A DNA stretch of 62,084 bases from Paraburkholderia sp. LEh10 (GCF_017814945.1 NZ_JAGIPX010000052.1:1-62084); one strand, 5' to 3'; shown: positions 45,453 through 57,076, counted from the first letter of the stretch. A program made the numbers and translations. The notes: a model not told the origin generated them from the letters alone.

Positions 45453-45767
45453 CACGTCTCCTTCGTTGTTGTTCGATTCGACGCGAAGACTGCACCTACG
45501 CGGCGAAGCGGCAGGTCTGGACGGATGAAAGCGGCGTCGCGCGGTAGGGATCAACGCGTGGGACGCCGGATCACGCAATTAAACAGCTGTTGCACAGGCA
45601 ATCGCCAGAATAGAGCGCTGGCAGATTCAGTCAAGCAGGGAAACGAAGAAGTGCATTGCGGGAATAGATGCGGGTGCTGCTTTGTAGCGACATGCAACTG
45701 TGCCGCGCGCGAGCCGCGCGGCCGCGCCGTCCGATCTGCGTCAGCTTCTAATACGGTTCAACGCGGT
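45453..45767. other. Upstream region of the lactate permease gene
   Basis: About 315 bases. Contains a 10-base palindrome AACAGCTGTT (45582-45591) in a locally A/T-rich stretch upstream of lctP, a possible operator. No gene is supported. Confidence 0.35.
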
Positions 45768-46451
45768 TCAATGCGAGCGCCCGTGGCCGCCGCCTGACCA
45801 GAAGTGACCGCCGCCACCGCCCCAGCCACCGCCGCCCCAGTTGGCGTGAGCGCCGCCCCATGAGCCGCTTGTGCCGCCCCAGCCCGAGTGACCGCTGCCA
45901 GTCCAGCCGGCGGCGTGGGTCCCGCTCCAGCCGCCATGACCGCCGCTCCAGCCGCCATGACTGCCGCCCCAGCCGCCATGGCCGCCCCAATAGCCGTAAT
46001 GCCCCCAGTGACCGTAATAGCCGTAGTGGCCATAGTGGCTGTGGCTGCAACATCCGCCGAAGAAGGCGACGCTGAATGACGCCGACGGCCACCAGAAGCC
46101 CGGCCAGCCATAAGCGTAGTACGGGTACGGATAGGCATACGGATACGGATAGGCGATTGGATAGTACGCAGGTGCAGCGTACGCGGGTGCCATGTCGTAG
46201 GCGGGCGGCGGCCCGTCGGGCGACGTGCCGTCGGGCAGCGTGAACTGTGACTGCGCAGGAGGATTGGCCATGTCGCCGGGCGCGACGGGGATCCCTTGCT
46301 GCGTCGCCGCCGTCGGCACGGCGGAATAGGCGGGGTAATACCCGTAGGGGTAGTAGCCGTACGGCACGTAGTAGCAACCGGACAGCGCCCCGGACAACAC
46401 CAGCACTGCAACGGCGCTGCCGGCGCGCAACGTTGCATCGAGCGGCTTCAT
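45768..46451 (-). CDS. Tyr/Gly/His/Trp-rich lipoprotein
   Basis: A 227-residue lipoprotein (lipobox LSGC, lipid cysteine 26) of very low complexity. After the signal come YYPYGYYP repeats and a Pro-rich linker. Then there is a PYPYAYPYPYYAYGWPG run, then FFGGCCSHSHYGHYGYYGHW, and finally about 80 residues of Gly/Trp/His/Ser repeats (GGWSGGHGGWSG). The His/Cys content suggests metal binding or a surface-coat role, but I recognise no family. The ATG at 46451 is set by GAGGAGC. The reading frame is real, because the signal peptide, start and ribosome-binding site agree. Confidence 0.72.
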   Translation of the reverse strand: MKPLDATLRAGSAVAVLVLSGALSGCYYVPYGYYPYGYYPAYSAVPTAATQQGIPVAPGDMANPPAQSQFTLPDGTSPDGPPPAYDMAPAYAAPAYYPIAYPYPYAYPYPYYAYGWPGFWWPSASFSVAFFGGCCSHSHYGHYGYYGHWGHYGYWGGHGGWGGSHGGWSGGHGGWSGTHAAGWTGSGHSGWGGTSGSWGGAHANWGGGGWGGGGGHFWSGGGHGRSH

Positions 46452-46853
46452 GACGTGCTCCTCGTTATCGCGCGACGCCACACGCAGCGCGCGTTTTATT
46501 TAATGAGCTTACGTCAGCGTTTCATCGTCCACGTCAAAAAGTGGTAACGGCGTATTTCAATGCGCGATCCGTTGCAGGACATGTCCGGCGCGTACGTGCG
46601 CGCCGGACTCTGCCCATCTCCCTTCGGCTTCCGAAACGTCTCGCCCCCTGACAGCTGGCGCGCGATTCGAGGCCGTTTGCCTGCATCGCCTTCGAAGGCG
46701 ATTTGTCGTATTCCGTCCGCGTCCTGTCGTGTCATGCCTTCGAGCGGGCTTGGGGCCGGGCTTTGGTCAGATGTGCCGCGAGAGCGTTGCCTTGCTCGTT
46801 CCTTGCGCGCTACATGCCCGTTACCAGGCCTTTACTAGGCGGTGACTATCCCG
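46452..46853. other. Intergenic region between two lipoprotein genes
   Basis: About 400 bases. The right end adjoins the glycine-zipper gene's stop and the left holds the promoter region of the Tyr/Gly-rich lipoprotein, with A/T-rich sequence at 46495-46560. No gene or terminator is evident. Confidence 0.4.
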
Positions 46854-47066
46854 TTACTTGCCCAACTGATTGCCGATCACGCCGCCGGCGGCCGCGCCCC
46901 CCAACGTCGATAGTGCATTGCCGCCGATTGCCGCGCCTGCCGCGCCGCCGACACCCGCGCCGATTGCCGTATCGCGCTGCCGCGTGGTCATGCCCTCGCA
47001 TGCGGACAGACTTGCCACCACGGCTACGAGCGTCGCTAGCGCACCGATTCGATGGAAGGTTTTCAT
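46854..47066 (-). CDS. Glycine-zipper lipoprotein, OsmB-like
   Basis: A 70-residue lipoprotein (lipobox SLSAC, lipid cysteine about 23) followed by TTRQRDTAIGAGVGGAAGAA, a glycine-zipper segment like OsmB/SlyB. The small helical hairpin probably inserts in the outer membrane. OsmB-type proteins are induced by osmotic and envelope stress; regulation here is not visible. GGGGAG lies eight bases before the ATG at 47066. The frame is open further upstream without a better start. Confidence 0.8.
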   Translation of the reverse strand: MKTFHRIGALATLVAVVASLSACEGMTTRQRDTAIGAGVGGAAGAAIGGNALSTLGGAAAGGVIGNQLGK

Positions 47067-47271
47067 GATTGCGGCTCCCCTATGTTTTATCGACGGGAGG
47101 TGCACGTCGCGCTCCCGCTCAGGTGATTCGATGGTATCGCCGCGTGCCGTTTCTGTTTGTATGGGCTTGTCAGCAAAGTGTCGGTTTGGTAATCAAATGT
47201 TTCGCGCCGTCGAACAATCGCGGCGTACGTAAAAGCGGGCCAACGGCGTCGCAATGCGGTAAAAAGCGCGC

Positions 47272-47301
47272 AAAAAAGCCCGCCTTCGACAACAGGCGGG
47301 C
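47272..47301 (-). terminator. Rho-independent terminator of thiC
   Basis: Read leftward: stem GCCCGCC / GGCGGGC with a 10-base loop, followed by TTTTTT. It lies 55 bases past the thiC stop. Confidence 0.85.
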
Positions 47302-47356
47302 CTTGCGTTTTCATGCGCGCGGCGCGGCGCGGCGCGGCGCAACGCACGCTCGAGCG

Positions 47357-49288
<1,932 letters not shown>

Positions 49289-49409
49289 GCGTCTCTCCAT
49301 GCAAATGTGGGGCGTTACAGCTACGCAGGAGAACGAGACGGAGGGGAAGTTGGCCGGGTTCGCGCGAGGAGGGTGAAGCGGTACGGCAGGTGAAGCGGCG
49401 AGCCCGAAC

Positions 49410-49515
49410 GCTTCCCTGCGCTGGCATTATCCAGATCAGGTTCAAAGGGTATTTCTCACCCACGCCATGCGGTGCCCGCTTTGTTCCGGGCGACGCACAA
49501 CGCAGGACCCCCGCG
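49410..49515 (-). ncRNA. TPP riboswitch (THI element) upstream of thiC
   Basis: Read leftward, the aptamer starts with GGGGTCCTGCG, includes GGGTGAGAAATACCC, and contains the diagnostic ACCTGATCTGGATAATGCCA and GCGCAGGGAA. It lies about 120 bases before the thiC start. TPP binding presumably shuts off thiC translation or transcription. Confidence 0.95.
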
Positions 49516-49824
49516 TTAGCAGCGCACACGATAACCTGGCCGGGCGGGGTTTGGCAACAAATCTCAAAATTGGCGCCGCGTGAGTCAGCGCGGTGCTTTC
49601 GATTGGCTGAAAGCCTTGCCGCGTCATGCTTTCAGCGGGATTGCGCCGTTTGCGCGCGACGCGTGCGCTGGTCAGCCTGTTTTCTCATTAATACGGGGAA
49701 GGCCTTATCCCCAATTGCACCCGCATCGGTGATATTTAAGATGGATCGCCGCCCACCGTTACATCGGACAGAGGGTGAGCCAATGATCAGTCAGCCTAAG
49801 CAAAATCAACAATCGGAGAACGGC

Positions 49825-50295
49825 ATGAAAACATCGAAGCGGGCGATCGGGAAGGCAGGTGTTGTTGTCATCTGTGCCGGGCTGTGGATGCCGTGGGCGG
49901 CGAACGCGGCCTCGTATGCGTCGGGCGGGACCATTACGTTCAGCGGCGCGATCGTGGCGCCGACTTACGGTATCGCGGCGACTTCAGCTTCGGGATCCAG
50001 CGGGGCGCAAGGATTCCATACGCAGAATTCGGCGGACCGGGCTGCATCGGCAGTCGATGTGACGTTCCTGCCCGCGTCGAATCCGTCGACCTCGGCGCAT
50101 GTCGCCGTGTTCGTCAACGCGAACGGTGGCATTGCCGCGCCGCGCACGCTCAGGACTCGCTTCACCGACAACGCCAACCGACATGCGCAGACGGCGGGCA
50201 CGGCATTCAGCGTGGGCCGTGCGGGCGGCACGTTGTCGATCGGGGGCGGCACGGCGGCCGAACGCGCTGCCATCGTGATGGTGAGCTACGACTGA
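49825..50295 (+). CDS. Secreted fimbria-like protein
   Basis: A 156-residue protein with a signal peptide (cleavage after AANA, about residue 30). The mature start ASYASGGTITFSGAIVAPTYG resembles the first strand of type 1 pilin-like subunits. The C-terminus GGTAAERAAIVMVSYD has the penultimate aromatic residue expected for chaperone-usher subunits. Only a few cysteines are present and no usher or chaperone gene is nearby, so pilin function is uncertain. I chose the ATG at 49825 (GGAG eight bases away) because the signal peptide starts there; an ATG at 49783 is also preceded by a good site. Confidence 0.6.
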   Translation: MKTSKRAIGKAGVVVICAGLWMPWAANAASYASGGTITFSGAIVAPTYGIAATSASGSSGAQGFHTQNSADRAASAVDVTFLPASNPSTSAHVAVFVNANGGIAAPRTLRTRFTDNANRHAQTAGTAFSVGRAGGTLSIGGGTAAERAAIVMVSYD

Positions 50296-50667
50296 TCTGC
50301 CGGAGCGCGTTCGCATTCATCGCAAGCGCGGGCATCGACGGCGCCCGCGCTTCGCTTACTGCTGTGTTCGTCCCGCTTGCAACGAAAGTTACGATTCTCT
50401 TGCCGGGGGTTCGCCCGGATACTGCATAATGCTCGGCGGCGCGGCTTTCGCGTCCGTTGGCCGACATTGTTGCATTCTGCATCACGAAGGGCATCAATTC
50501 GCGCCATCGACCTAGTGCTTCCCTTGCTGTTCCACCGCCGTTTACCGTTCTACTGCCATGCCCTCCCGCTTTGCCCCTCATGCCGCGTCGCCGACGCGGC
50601 GCCTGCCGTCCCGTTCGTGCGTGTTCAGCGGGGCCGCGGCGCCATCGCCGGCACGGGCGGGCTGAAC
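50296..50667. other. Stretch between fimbria-like gene and EamA gene
   Basis: About 370 bases. The transporter frame is open through most of it but is arginine/proline-rich and lacks a plausible start, so I treat it as non-coding. No clear promoter was placed. Confidence 0.4.
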
Positions 50668-51585
50668 GTGGCGTTCAATCTCCCCGACCGTTTCCCGTTT
50701 CGCCTGCCGCAGTCCCACGGCGGACAGATCGCGCTCGCGCTTGGCGTCGTCTATATCGTGTGGGGCTCGACCTACCTGGCCGTGCACGTCGCGCTCGGCT
50801 CGTTTCCGCCGCTGCTGCTGTCGGGGCTGCGCAATTTCTTCGCGGGTGTCGGGCTATTCATTTTCGCAATGCGGCGCAAGCCTGCCTGGCCGCCGGTGAT
50901 TGAAATCCGCAACGCGGGGCTCGTCGGCACGATGCTCGTCGGGCTGTCGAGTGGCATGCTCGCCTACGGAATGCGCACCGTCGGCACGGGCACGGCGGCC
51001 GTGATGGTCGCGACGGTGCCGCTCTTCGCGACGGTCATCGCGGCCATCGCCGGGCGCAAGATCGCGAAGGGCGAATGGTTCGCCGTCGCGCTAGGGCTCG
51101 TAGGCATCGCGATCCTCAGCCACGGGGACCAGACGTCGGGCTCGGCGGGCGGCAGTCTCGCGATTCTCTGCGGCGCGCTCTTCTGGGCGGGCGGCGCGCA
51201 TCTGGCGTCGCGCCTGAAGCTGCCGTCCGATCTGTTTCTGTCGACGTCGTTGCAAATCGGGCTCGGCGGCGCGATGTCGACGATAGTCGCGTGGATCTCG
51301 GGCGAGCGGATGATGGACATTCAGTTCCTGCCCGTGCTCGCGTTTCTGTATCTGATGCTGATCGGTACGATGGCCGCGTATGTCGCATACGGGTTTCTGA
51401 TCCGGCATACGAGCCCGATCATCGCGAGCAGCTGCATGTACGTGAACCCCGTCGTCGCCGTGGCGCTCGGCGCGCTGCTGCTCGGCGAGCCGGTGACGCG
51501 CGCGACGGTCGTCGCGACGGCGGTGATTCTGGCGAGCGTCGGGTTGTCGTTCTGGTTCGATTACGGGCGGCGTGGAACGGCGTGA
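50668..51585 (+). CDS. EamA/DMT-family transporter, YedA-like
   Basis: A 305-residue inner-membrane protein with ten hydrophobic segments in two EamA repeats. The first has LGVVYIVWGSTYLAVHVALG and the second begins at LAILCGALFWAGGAHLASRL, ending with ASSCMYVNPVVAVALGALLL. It probably exports a small metabolite; the substrate is unknown. The start is uncertain: I chose the GTG at 50668 (MAFNLPDRF) with GGGCGGG upstream, as no ATG lies between there and 50377 with sensible sequence. It ends about 115 bases before the convergent fadH. Confidence 0.8.
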   Translation: MAFNLPDRFPFRLPQSHGGQIALALGVVYIVWGSTYLAVHVALGSFPPLLLSGLRNFFAGVGLFIFAMRRKPAWPPVIEIRNAGLVGTMLVGLSSGMLAYGMRTVGTGTAAVMVATVPLFATVIAAIAGRKIAKGEWFAVALGLVGIAILSHGDQTSGSAGGSLAILCGALFWAGGAHLASRLKLPSDLFLSTSLQIGLGGAMSTIVAWISGERMMDIQFLPVLAFLYLMLIGTMAAYVAYGFLIRHTSPIIASSCMYVNPVVAVALGALLLGEPVTRATVVATAVILASVGLSFWFDYGRRGTA

Positions 51586-51700
51586 GGTGAATCGCGTGTT
51601 GGGCGGCCGAAGCGAAAGTGCTGGAAGAACCGACAGGGCAAGGCGCACACAAGGTACACGAAGCGCAAAAGCCGCAAAAAGCGCGTGAGCGCAAGAACGA

Positions 51701-53729
51701 CTACAGCCTCGCCGCCACCTCCGCCCCTTCCCGAATCGCGCGCTTCGCATCGAGCTCCGCCGCGATCGACGCCCCGCCGATCACATGAAAGCGCGGTCCG
51801 TCGGCGGCGGGCGTAGCGGGGTAGAGTTCGCGCAACGATTCCTGCCCCGCACACGACGATCGTATCGACTTCGAGCCATTGCTCGCTGCCCCCGCGTTCG
51901 ATCAGAAGACCGCGCTCGTTGATCTGCCGGTACCCGACGCCATCGAGCATCTTGACATCGTTACGGGCCAGCGCCGCGCGATGCACCCAGCCCGAAGTCT
52001 TGCCGAGCCCCGCGCCGAGCTTACCGACTTTACGCTGCAACAGCCAGATTTCACGCACGGGATCGGCGGCGCGCGGCGTTTTCAGCCCGCCACGCCCGCT
52101 GATGGACAAATCGACGCCCCATTCGTCCGCCCAGGTCTCGCGCGACAGCGGCAGCGGCTCGCCCGCGCGATGCAGCAGAAACTCGCTGACATCGAAGCCG
52201 ATGCCGCCCGCGCCGATCACCGCGACGCGCCGGCCGACGTTCGCGCCGCGCAGCACATCAACATATGACAGCACGTTCGCTCCGTCGATGCCTGGAATGG
52301 CCGGGCGGCGCGGCACGATGCCCGTCGCGACGATCACGTCGTCGTATGCGGCGGCCGCGAGCAGAGCAGGATCGACGCGCGTCGACAGGCGCACTTCGAC
52401 GGCGTGCTTGCGCAACTGGCTGCCGAAATAGCGGATCGTTTCGCTGAACTCTTCCTTGCCGGGGACACGCATCGCAAGGTTGAACTGGCCGCCGATGGTT
52501 GCGGCTGCATCGAAGAGCGTCACGCGATGCCCGCGCGCGGCCGCCACCGTCGCCGCCGACAGGCCCGCTGGCCCCGCGCCGATCACGGCGACGGCGCGCG
52601 GCTTTGCGTGCGCGGCGAGCGGCCGATAGACGAGCTCCGTTTCGCGGCCGGCACGCGGATTGACGAGACACGTCGCGCGCTTGTTCTGGAACGTGTGATC
52701 GAGACAGGCCTGATTACACGCGATACAGGTGTTGATTTCGTGCGCGCGCCCTTCGGCAGCCTTTACGACGAACTCGGGATCGGCGAGCAGCGGCCGCGCC
52801 ATCGACACCAGATCGCCCATGCCTTGCGTGAGCAGGTCTTCGGCGAGATCGGGCGTATTGATGCGGTTTGACACGATCACGGGCACGCTGACGGCAGCCT
52901 TCAGGCGCGCCGTCAACGGCGCGAACGCCGCGCGCGGCACTGACGTGACGATCGTCGGCACACGCGCCTCATGCCAGCCGATCCCTGTATTGAACATCGT
53001 GACACCCGCCGCTTCGAGCGCCTTCGCGACCTGCACGGTTTCATCCCACGTATTGCCGCCTTCGACGAGATCGATCAGCGACAGCCGGTACACGACGATA
53101 AAGCGCGCACCGCACGCGGCGCGCACGGCTTCGACGATTTCACGCGCAAGCCGCATCCGGTTTTCGATGCTGCCGCCGTAGTGATCGTCGCGGCGGTTCG
53201 TGCGCGGACACAGGAACTGGTTCAGAAGATAGCCTTCGCTACCCATGATCTCGATGCCGTCGTACCCGGCGCGCTGCGCGAGCCGCGCGCAGCGCGCGTA
53301 GGCGCGCACGGTCCTGGCGATGCCTGCGACGCTCAGCGCGCGCGGCTTGAACATCGAGATAGGCGACTTCAACGCGGATGCCGACACGACGAGCGGCTGA
53401 TAACCATAGCGTCCCGCGTGCAGGATCTGCAGCGCGATCTTGCCGCCTTCTTCGTGGACGGCGCGCGTCAGTTTGCGATGGTTGTGAAGATCGAAGACGG
53501 AGTTGAGCGTGCCGCCGAACGGCAGCAGCCAGCCTTCGCGATTCGGCGAGATGCCGCCTGTGATGATAAGACCCGCGCCGCCTTTGGCGCGCTCGCGAAA
53601 GTATGCGGCGAGCTTCGGATAATTCCAGAAGCGGTCTTCCATGCCCGTATGCATCGAGCCCATTACGACGCGATTGCGCAAGCGCGTATAGCCGAGATCG
53701 AGCTCGGACAACAGCCGCGGGTAAGACAT
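51701..53729 (-). pseudogene. fadH: NADPH-dependent 2,4-dienoyl-CoA reductase (FadH) gene with one frameshift
   Basis: FadH reduces 2,4-dienoyl-CoA in the oxidation of unsaturated fatty acids, using FMN, FAD and a 4Fe-4S cluster. The frame from the ATG at 53729 (MSYPRLLSELDLGYTRLRNR) runs through the old-yellow-enzyme barrel, CIACNQACLDHTFQNKRATC, the FAD motif VIGAGPAGLSAATVA and VAVIGAGGIGFDVSEFL. Near 51848 the frame changes in CGGGGC. The remaining tail ESLRELYP...GPRFHVIGGAS...AKRAIREG continues to a stop at 51701, which gives the normal length of about 675 codons. It is one base over a multiple of three. Only the last 50 or so residues are affected. Confidence 0.88.
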
Positions 53730-53988
53730 GCAAGGCACCATGTAAAGTTGGGACGCGCACGAACAATACACGCGAGCGCGCACAAATCCGCTGAAGGAAA
53801 ATTCTAATCGCGTCGGGGCCAGCGTTGCTTACTGCGCTTTATTCAGATCTCTTGGGTAATGGGGCGGCATGCCAATTGCTGTCCGCAGTCGTCCCCCGAC
53901 GCGGGCGAGCCGACGCAAAAAGTGGCCGTCCAGCGTCGCGGACATGAAGGCGCGCCGCCATCACAAACAACGCGCCGGCGCGCGGATA

Positions 53989-54066
53989 ACGACGACATCA
54001 AGCGACGACATCGAGCGACGACATCAAGCGACGACATCAAGCGACGACATCAAGCGACGACATCAC
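53989..54066. repeat. 13-base tandem repeat (six copies)
   Basis: Units of GCGACGACATCAA begin at 53989 (variant), 54002 (variant), 54015, 54028, 54041 and 54054 (variant end). Three are identical. It lies 80 bases before the DUF4397 lipoprotein gene, in its promoter region. The rest of the 53730-54146 gap holds no gene. Confidence 0.9.
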
Positions 54067-54146
54067 CCGGCGACGGGCGCGCGCACGGACGCTAGCGGCA
54101 AGCCACGGATCAACGGGCTCAGGCCCAATCAGGGAGAGGTGGCAAA

Positions 54147-54935
54147 ATGAAGATAATCAGAACCATGGCGGCGATCGTCGGTGCGGCCGCGCTCATGACG
54201 GCGTGCGGCGGAAGCTCGAACGACGTCGGCAAGGAAGTCGGGCTGCAGAATCCGTTGATCCACTTCGTTCACGCCATTCCGAGCGGGCCGACCGTCGACT
54301 TTCTCGTGAACGGCGCTGCGTTGCAGAAGAGCATCTCGTACAAGAACGTGACGAACTTCGCGAACATCAACACAGGACAGACTCTCGTCGCGTATGCGCC
54401 CGCGGGCACGACGACGGCGCTTGCAAGCGGCACCTTCCCCGATGTCGCGAAAGGCCACGAGTACACGGTGATCGCGGTGCCCGGTGCGACGGCCCCGGAC
54501 ATCGGCCTGATCGACGATCCCTTCGACAAGGGTCTGCTGTCGAACAGCGCGCGCGTGCGTGCTTTCAACGCGTCGGCGAATGCGAACAACCTCGACCTCT
54601 ATCTGGTGCCCGCGAGCAATACGAACATCACGACGATCAGTCCGACGATGGCGGGTGTGTCGTTCAGGAACGCGGTGCCGGCATCGGGCCTGGACTCGAT
54701 CTATGTATCGGGCGGCACCTATGTGCTGATCGCGACGACGCCGGGCAGCAAGACACCCATCTTCCAGTCGAGCGCATTCGATCTCGCGAACAACGCTGAC
54801 TGGCTCGTGACATCGGTGCCGATCGGCGGCGTGCTGACCCAGTTGCTGCCGAACCAGATTCATCTGCTCGTCGCTCAGGGCGGCAACACAACGCAACCGG
54901 CGCTCGAATTGACCAATACGTTGAACGGTCAATGA
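54147..54935 (+). CDS. DUF4397 lipoprotein
   Basis: A 262-residue lipoprotein (lipobox LMTAC, lipid cysteine 20) with two DUF4397-like beta-sandwich repeats: IHFVHAIPSGPTVDFLVNG / GHEYTVIAVPG and VRAFNASANANNLDLYLVPA / GTYVLIATTPGSK. Such domains are found in cell-surface proteins of unknown function. It is probably exposed in the periplasm or on the surface. AGGGAGAGG precedes the ATG. A weak terminator-like hairpin is 70 bases beyond the stop. Confidence 0.82.
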   Translation: MKIIRTMAAIVGAAALMTACGGSSNDVGKEVGLQNPLIHFVHAIPSGPTVDFLVNGAALQKSISYKNVTNFANINTGQTLVAYAPAGTTTALASGTFPDVAKGHEYTVIAVPGATAPDIGLIDDPFDKGLLSNSARVRAFNASANANNLDLYLVPASNTNITTISPTMAGVSFRNAVPASGLDSIYVSGGTYVLIATTPGSKTPIFQSSAFDLANNADWLVTSVPIGGVLTQLLPNQIHLLVAQGGNTTQPALELTNTLNGQ

Positions 54936-55005
54936 AGCCGGTCGCGAGACGGCTCGAGATGGCCTGATAAGGAATAACAAGGCGGTAGCAAAGGGGGACG
55001 GCACG

Positions 55006-55036
55006 GGCGGCTCATGCAAGTGAGCCGCCGTTCTGT
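55006..55036 (+). terminator. Terminator-like hairpin after the DUF4397 gene
   Basis: Perfect 9-base stem GGCGGCTCA / TGAGCCGCC with loop TGCAAG, but only GTTCTGTTGT afterwards. Confidence 0.55.
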
Positions 55037-55127
55037 TGTGGCCGCCGGATCTTGCGGCCGTGCGCATTGGCTGTCGCCGCGGCTTCGTGCGCCTGCTTCG
55101 TGAACCCGCGTCGTGAACGTCATGACG

Positions 55128-55156
55128 AAAAAAAACCGCCGCGTGTTATGCGGCGG
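55128..55156 (-). terminator. Rho-independent terminator of the entericidin gene
   Basis: Read leftward: stem CCGCCGC / GCGGCGG with loop ATAACAC, followed by TTTTTTTT. Confidence 0.9.
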
Positions 55157-55197
55157 CGTGCTGTATGGCGTGAACGGGATCGATCGTGCGCGCGGTG

Positions 55198-55335
55198 TCA
55201 GTCCGAATGCTTCTCGGCCGAATTCGTGATCGCATGGCCGCCCTTCGAGATGTCCTGGCCCGCGCCGGCCACCGTATTGCACGCGGCCAGCAGCGTCGTG
55301 CCCGCAAGCAACAGGAGTGCGATGAGTCGTGTCAT
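55198..55335 (-). CDS. Entericidin A/B-family lipoprotein
   Basis: A 45-residue lipoprotein: signal MTRLIALLLLAGTTLLAAC (lipid cysteine 19), then NTVAGAGQDISKGGHAITNS. This is the usual entericidin pattern of a short amphipathic helix. Entericidins are stationary-phase/stress-linked small membrane lipoproteins. The ATG at 55335 has GGGAGAGG just upstream. A terminator follows 40 bases later. Genes downstream (histidine kinase, DUF1328, ferritin-like) are also stress-type. Confidence 0.88.
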   Translation of the reverse strand: MTRLIALLLLAGTTLLAACNTVAGAGQDISKGGHAITNSAEKHSD

Positions 55336-55558
55336 GAGTCCTCTCCCTACAGGAATGCGTCGATCGATTCGCGCGCCGCGTACGAGATCGCTGTGCGCGC
55401 GGCTTGTCGTTCGACCGGGGCATCGCGCCAGCCGATCCGGTCTGATTCCATGGTAAGAGGCGCGCTGTCGCGATGCTGTCGGAGACGCCACGATTTTCGT
55501 GTCGGCGCAATCCTACGCAGCGCTCGGGCGGGACGTGCAAGAGAAGTGGCGACGCGCG

Positions 55559-57076
55559 TCAAAGGCGCCCGACTGGCGCGTCCGTGTGCTGGCCCGGCGC
55601 GCGCCCGCCCGCTTCGTCTGCGCTGCGGCCTTCGCCGGATTCCGCGGACGTCGCGCCGGTATTCGCCACGGGCAGCACGACGCGGATATCGGTGCCGCGC
55701 GGGTCGCCGCGACGGATGTCGAAGCGGCCGCCGCGCGCGGCGACGCGCTGGCGCATGCCCATCAGGCCATGTGTATGCGTGCGCGTCAGATCGGCGGGCG
55801 TGATGCCGATGCCGTTGTCGGCGATATGCAGCGACACTTCGCCGCCGCCCGCCGTGAGAAGCACGGTGAGGCCGATCGTCAGCTGCGTCGCGCGCGCGTA
55901 TTTGGCTGCATTGGTCAGCGATTCCTGCGCAACGCGAAAGAGCGCGATCTCGGTCTGTTCGTCGAGCTGAATGTCGTCGGCGGGCAATTGCAGGTCGAGC
56001 ACCCAGCCGTTGCGCTGCGCGGCTTCGTCGGCGAGCGTGCGCAGCGCGGTGACGAGCCCGAAGGTCGCGAGCACCGTCGGCCGCATGTCTTCGATGATGC
56101 GACGCTTCAACGCGATGCCCTGATCGAGCGTCTCCAGCGCGCGGGCCAGTTTCTCCGCAATGGCGGGCTCCGTATCCTGCAACTTGCGCCGCGCCCACGC
56201 GACATCCATCTTGCTCGCCGTCAGGATCGCGCCGAGTTCGTCGTGCAATTCGCGCGCAAGCTGGGTCTTCTCGTTTTCGCTGACGGCCTGCAGGTGCCAG
56301 CCGAGCGCCTCGAGTTGCCGCGTGCGTTCGTTGACGAGCTGATCGAGCTCTTCCTGCTGCGTGATCAACTGCTTCTGTGCGCGCGCCTGGCGGTCGATCT
56401 CAATGCCGAGATTGCGGAACAGCAGAATGAACAGCACGATGTTGAGCGCCGACAGACCCGCCGCGACCAGCGTGGAGACGCGCTGGTCGGCACGGCTCGC
56501 ATCGAGCGCGCGCTGCGCGCGGCGCTCTTCGTTATCGCGCAGCAGGGACAGTGTGCCTGTCACGAGCGATGCATCGGCCGTGCTGCTCGCCGTGACGTCG
56601 CCGCACGCGGCGAGATCGAGCCGATGAGGCGAGGCCTGCTGCAACGCCTGCGCGCCGCTGCCGATGCGCGCGTCGATGAGCGCGGCGATCTGCGTGAAGC
56701 TCGCACGCTCGACGCCGTCGGCCGCGCGTGTGAACCACGCGTCGAGCGAGCGGATCGTGCGGCGGATAACGGCGGCGCTCGCGCAATAGCTGCGCGCGTC
56801 GCCGTCGCGCTTCGTCAGAAGAAACGCGCTTTCGTGCGAGCGCAACTGCGCGAGCTGCCCGTCGAGATCGCTCAGCTGCATGCTCACGCCGCGCGCCTCG
56901 AGCGCGGCTTCATACTCCGACGCGATGCGTTGGCGCGCCGTCTCCAGAATGACGAGGCCGCCGCACGTGATGACGATCGCGACCGTCATCGCAATCGCCC
57001 AGCTGCGCCGGTGCATCCAGCCCGACAGTCTCGACGCGAGTCCCGCTTCGGCTACGTCTGGCACCGCTGTCTCCAT
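55559..57076 (-). CDS. NarL/UhpB-type sensor histidine kinase
   Basis: A 505-residue membrane sensor. TM1 is at about 27-44, a CHASE3-like periplasmic domain at about 45-200, and TM2 at about 203-220. A coiled-coil linker leads to the HisKA_3 dimerisation domain with ELHDELGAILTASKMD (phospho-accepting His 278). The ATPase domain includes TNAAKYARATQ (N box) and ADNGIGITPAD (G box). The NarL-type kinase fits the LuxR-type response regulator encoded at 58549, across the DUF1328/ferritin genes. The signal is unknown. ATG at 57076; a short Glu-rich C-terminal tail ends at 55559. Confidence 0.9.
   Translation of the reverse strand: METAVPDVAEAGLASRLSGWMHRRSWAIAMTVAIVITCGGLVILETARQRIASEYEAALEARGVSMQLSDLDGQLAQLRSHESAFLLTKRDGDARSYCASAAVIRRTIRSLDAWFTRAADGVERASFTQIAALIDARIGSGAQALQQASPHRLDLAACGDVTASSTADASLVTGTLSLLRDNEERRAQRALDASRADQRVSTLVAAGLSALNIVLFILLFRNLGIEIDRQARAQKQLITQQEELDQLVNERTRQLEALGWHLQAVSENEKTQLARELHDELGAILTASKMDVAWARRKLQDTEPAIAEKLARALETLDQGIALKRRIIEDMRPTVLATFGLVTALRTLADEAAQRNGWVLDLQLPADDIQLDEQTEIALFRVAQESLTNAAKYARATQLTIGLTVLLTAGGGEVSLHIADNGIGITPADLTRTHTHGLMGMRQRVAARGGRFDIRRGDPRGTDIRVVLPVANTGATSAESGEGRSADEAGGRAPGQHTDAPVGRL

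Noticed and set aside
53989..54066. The 13-base repeat as a CRISPR array
   Set aside because: Units are directly adjacent without unique spacers, and no cas genes are present.
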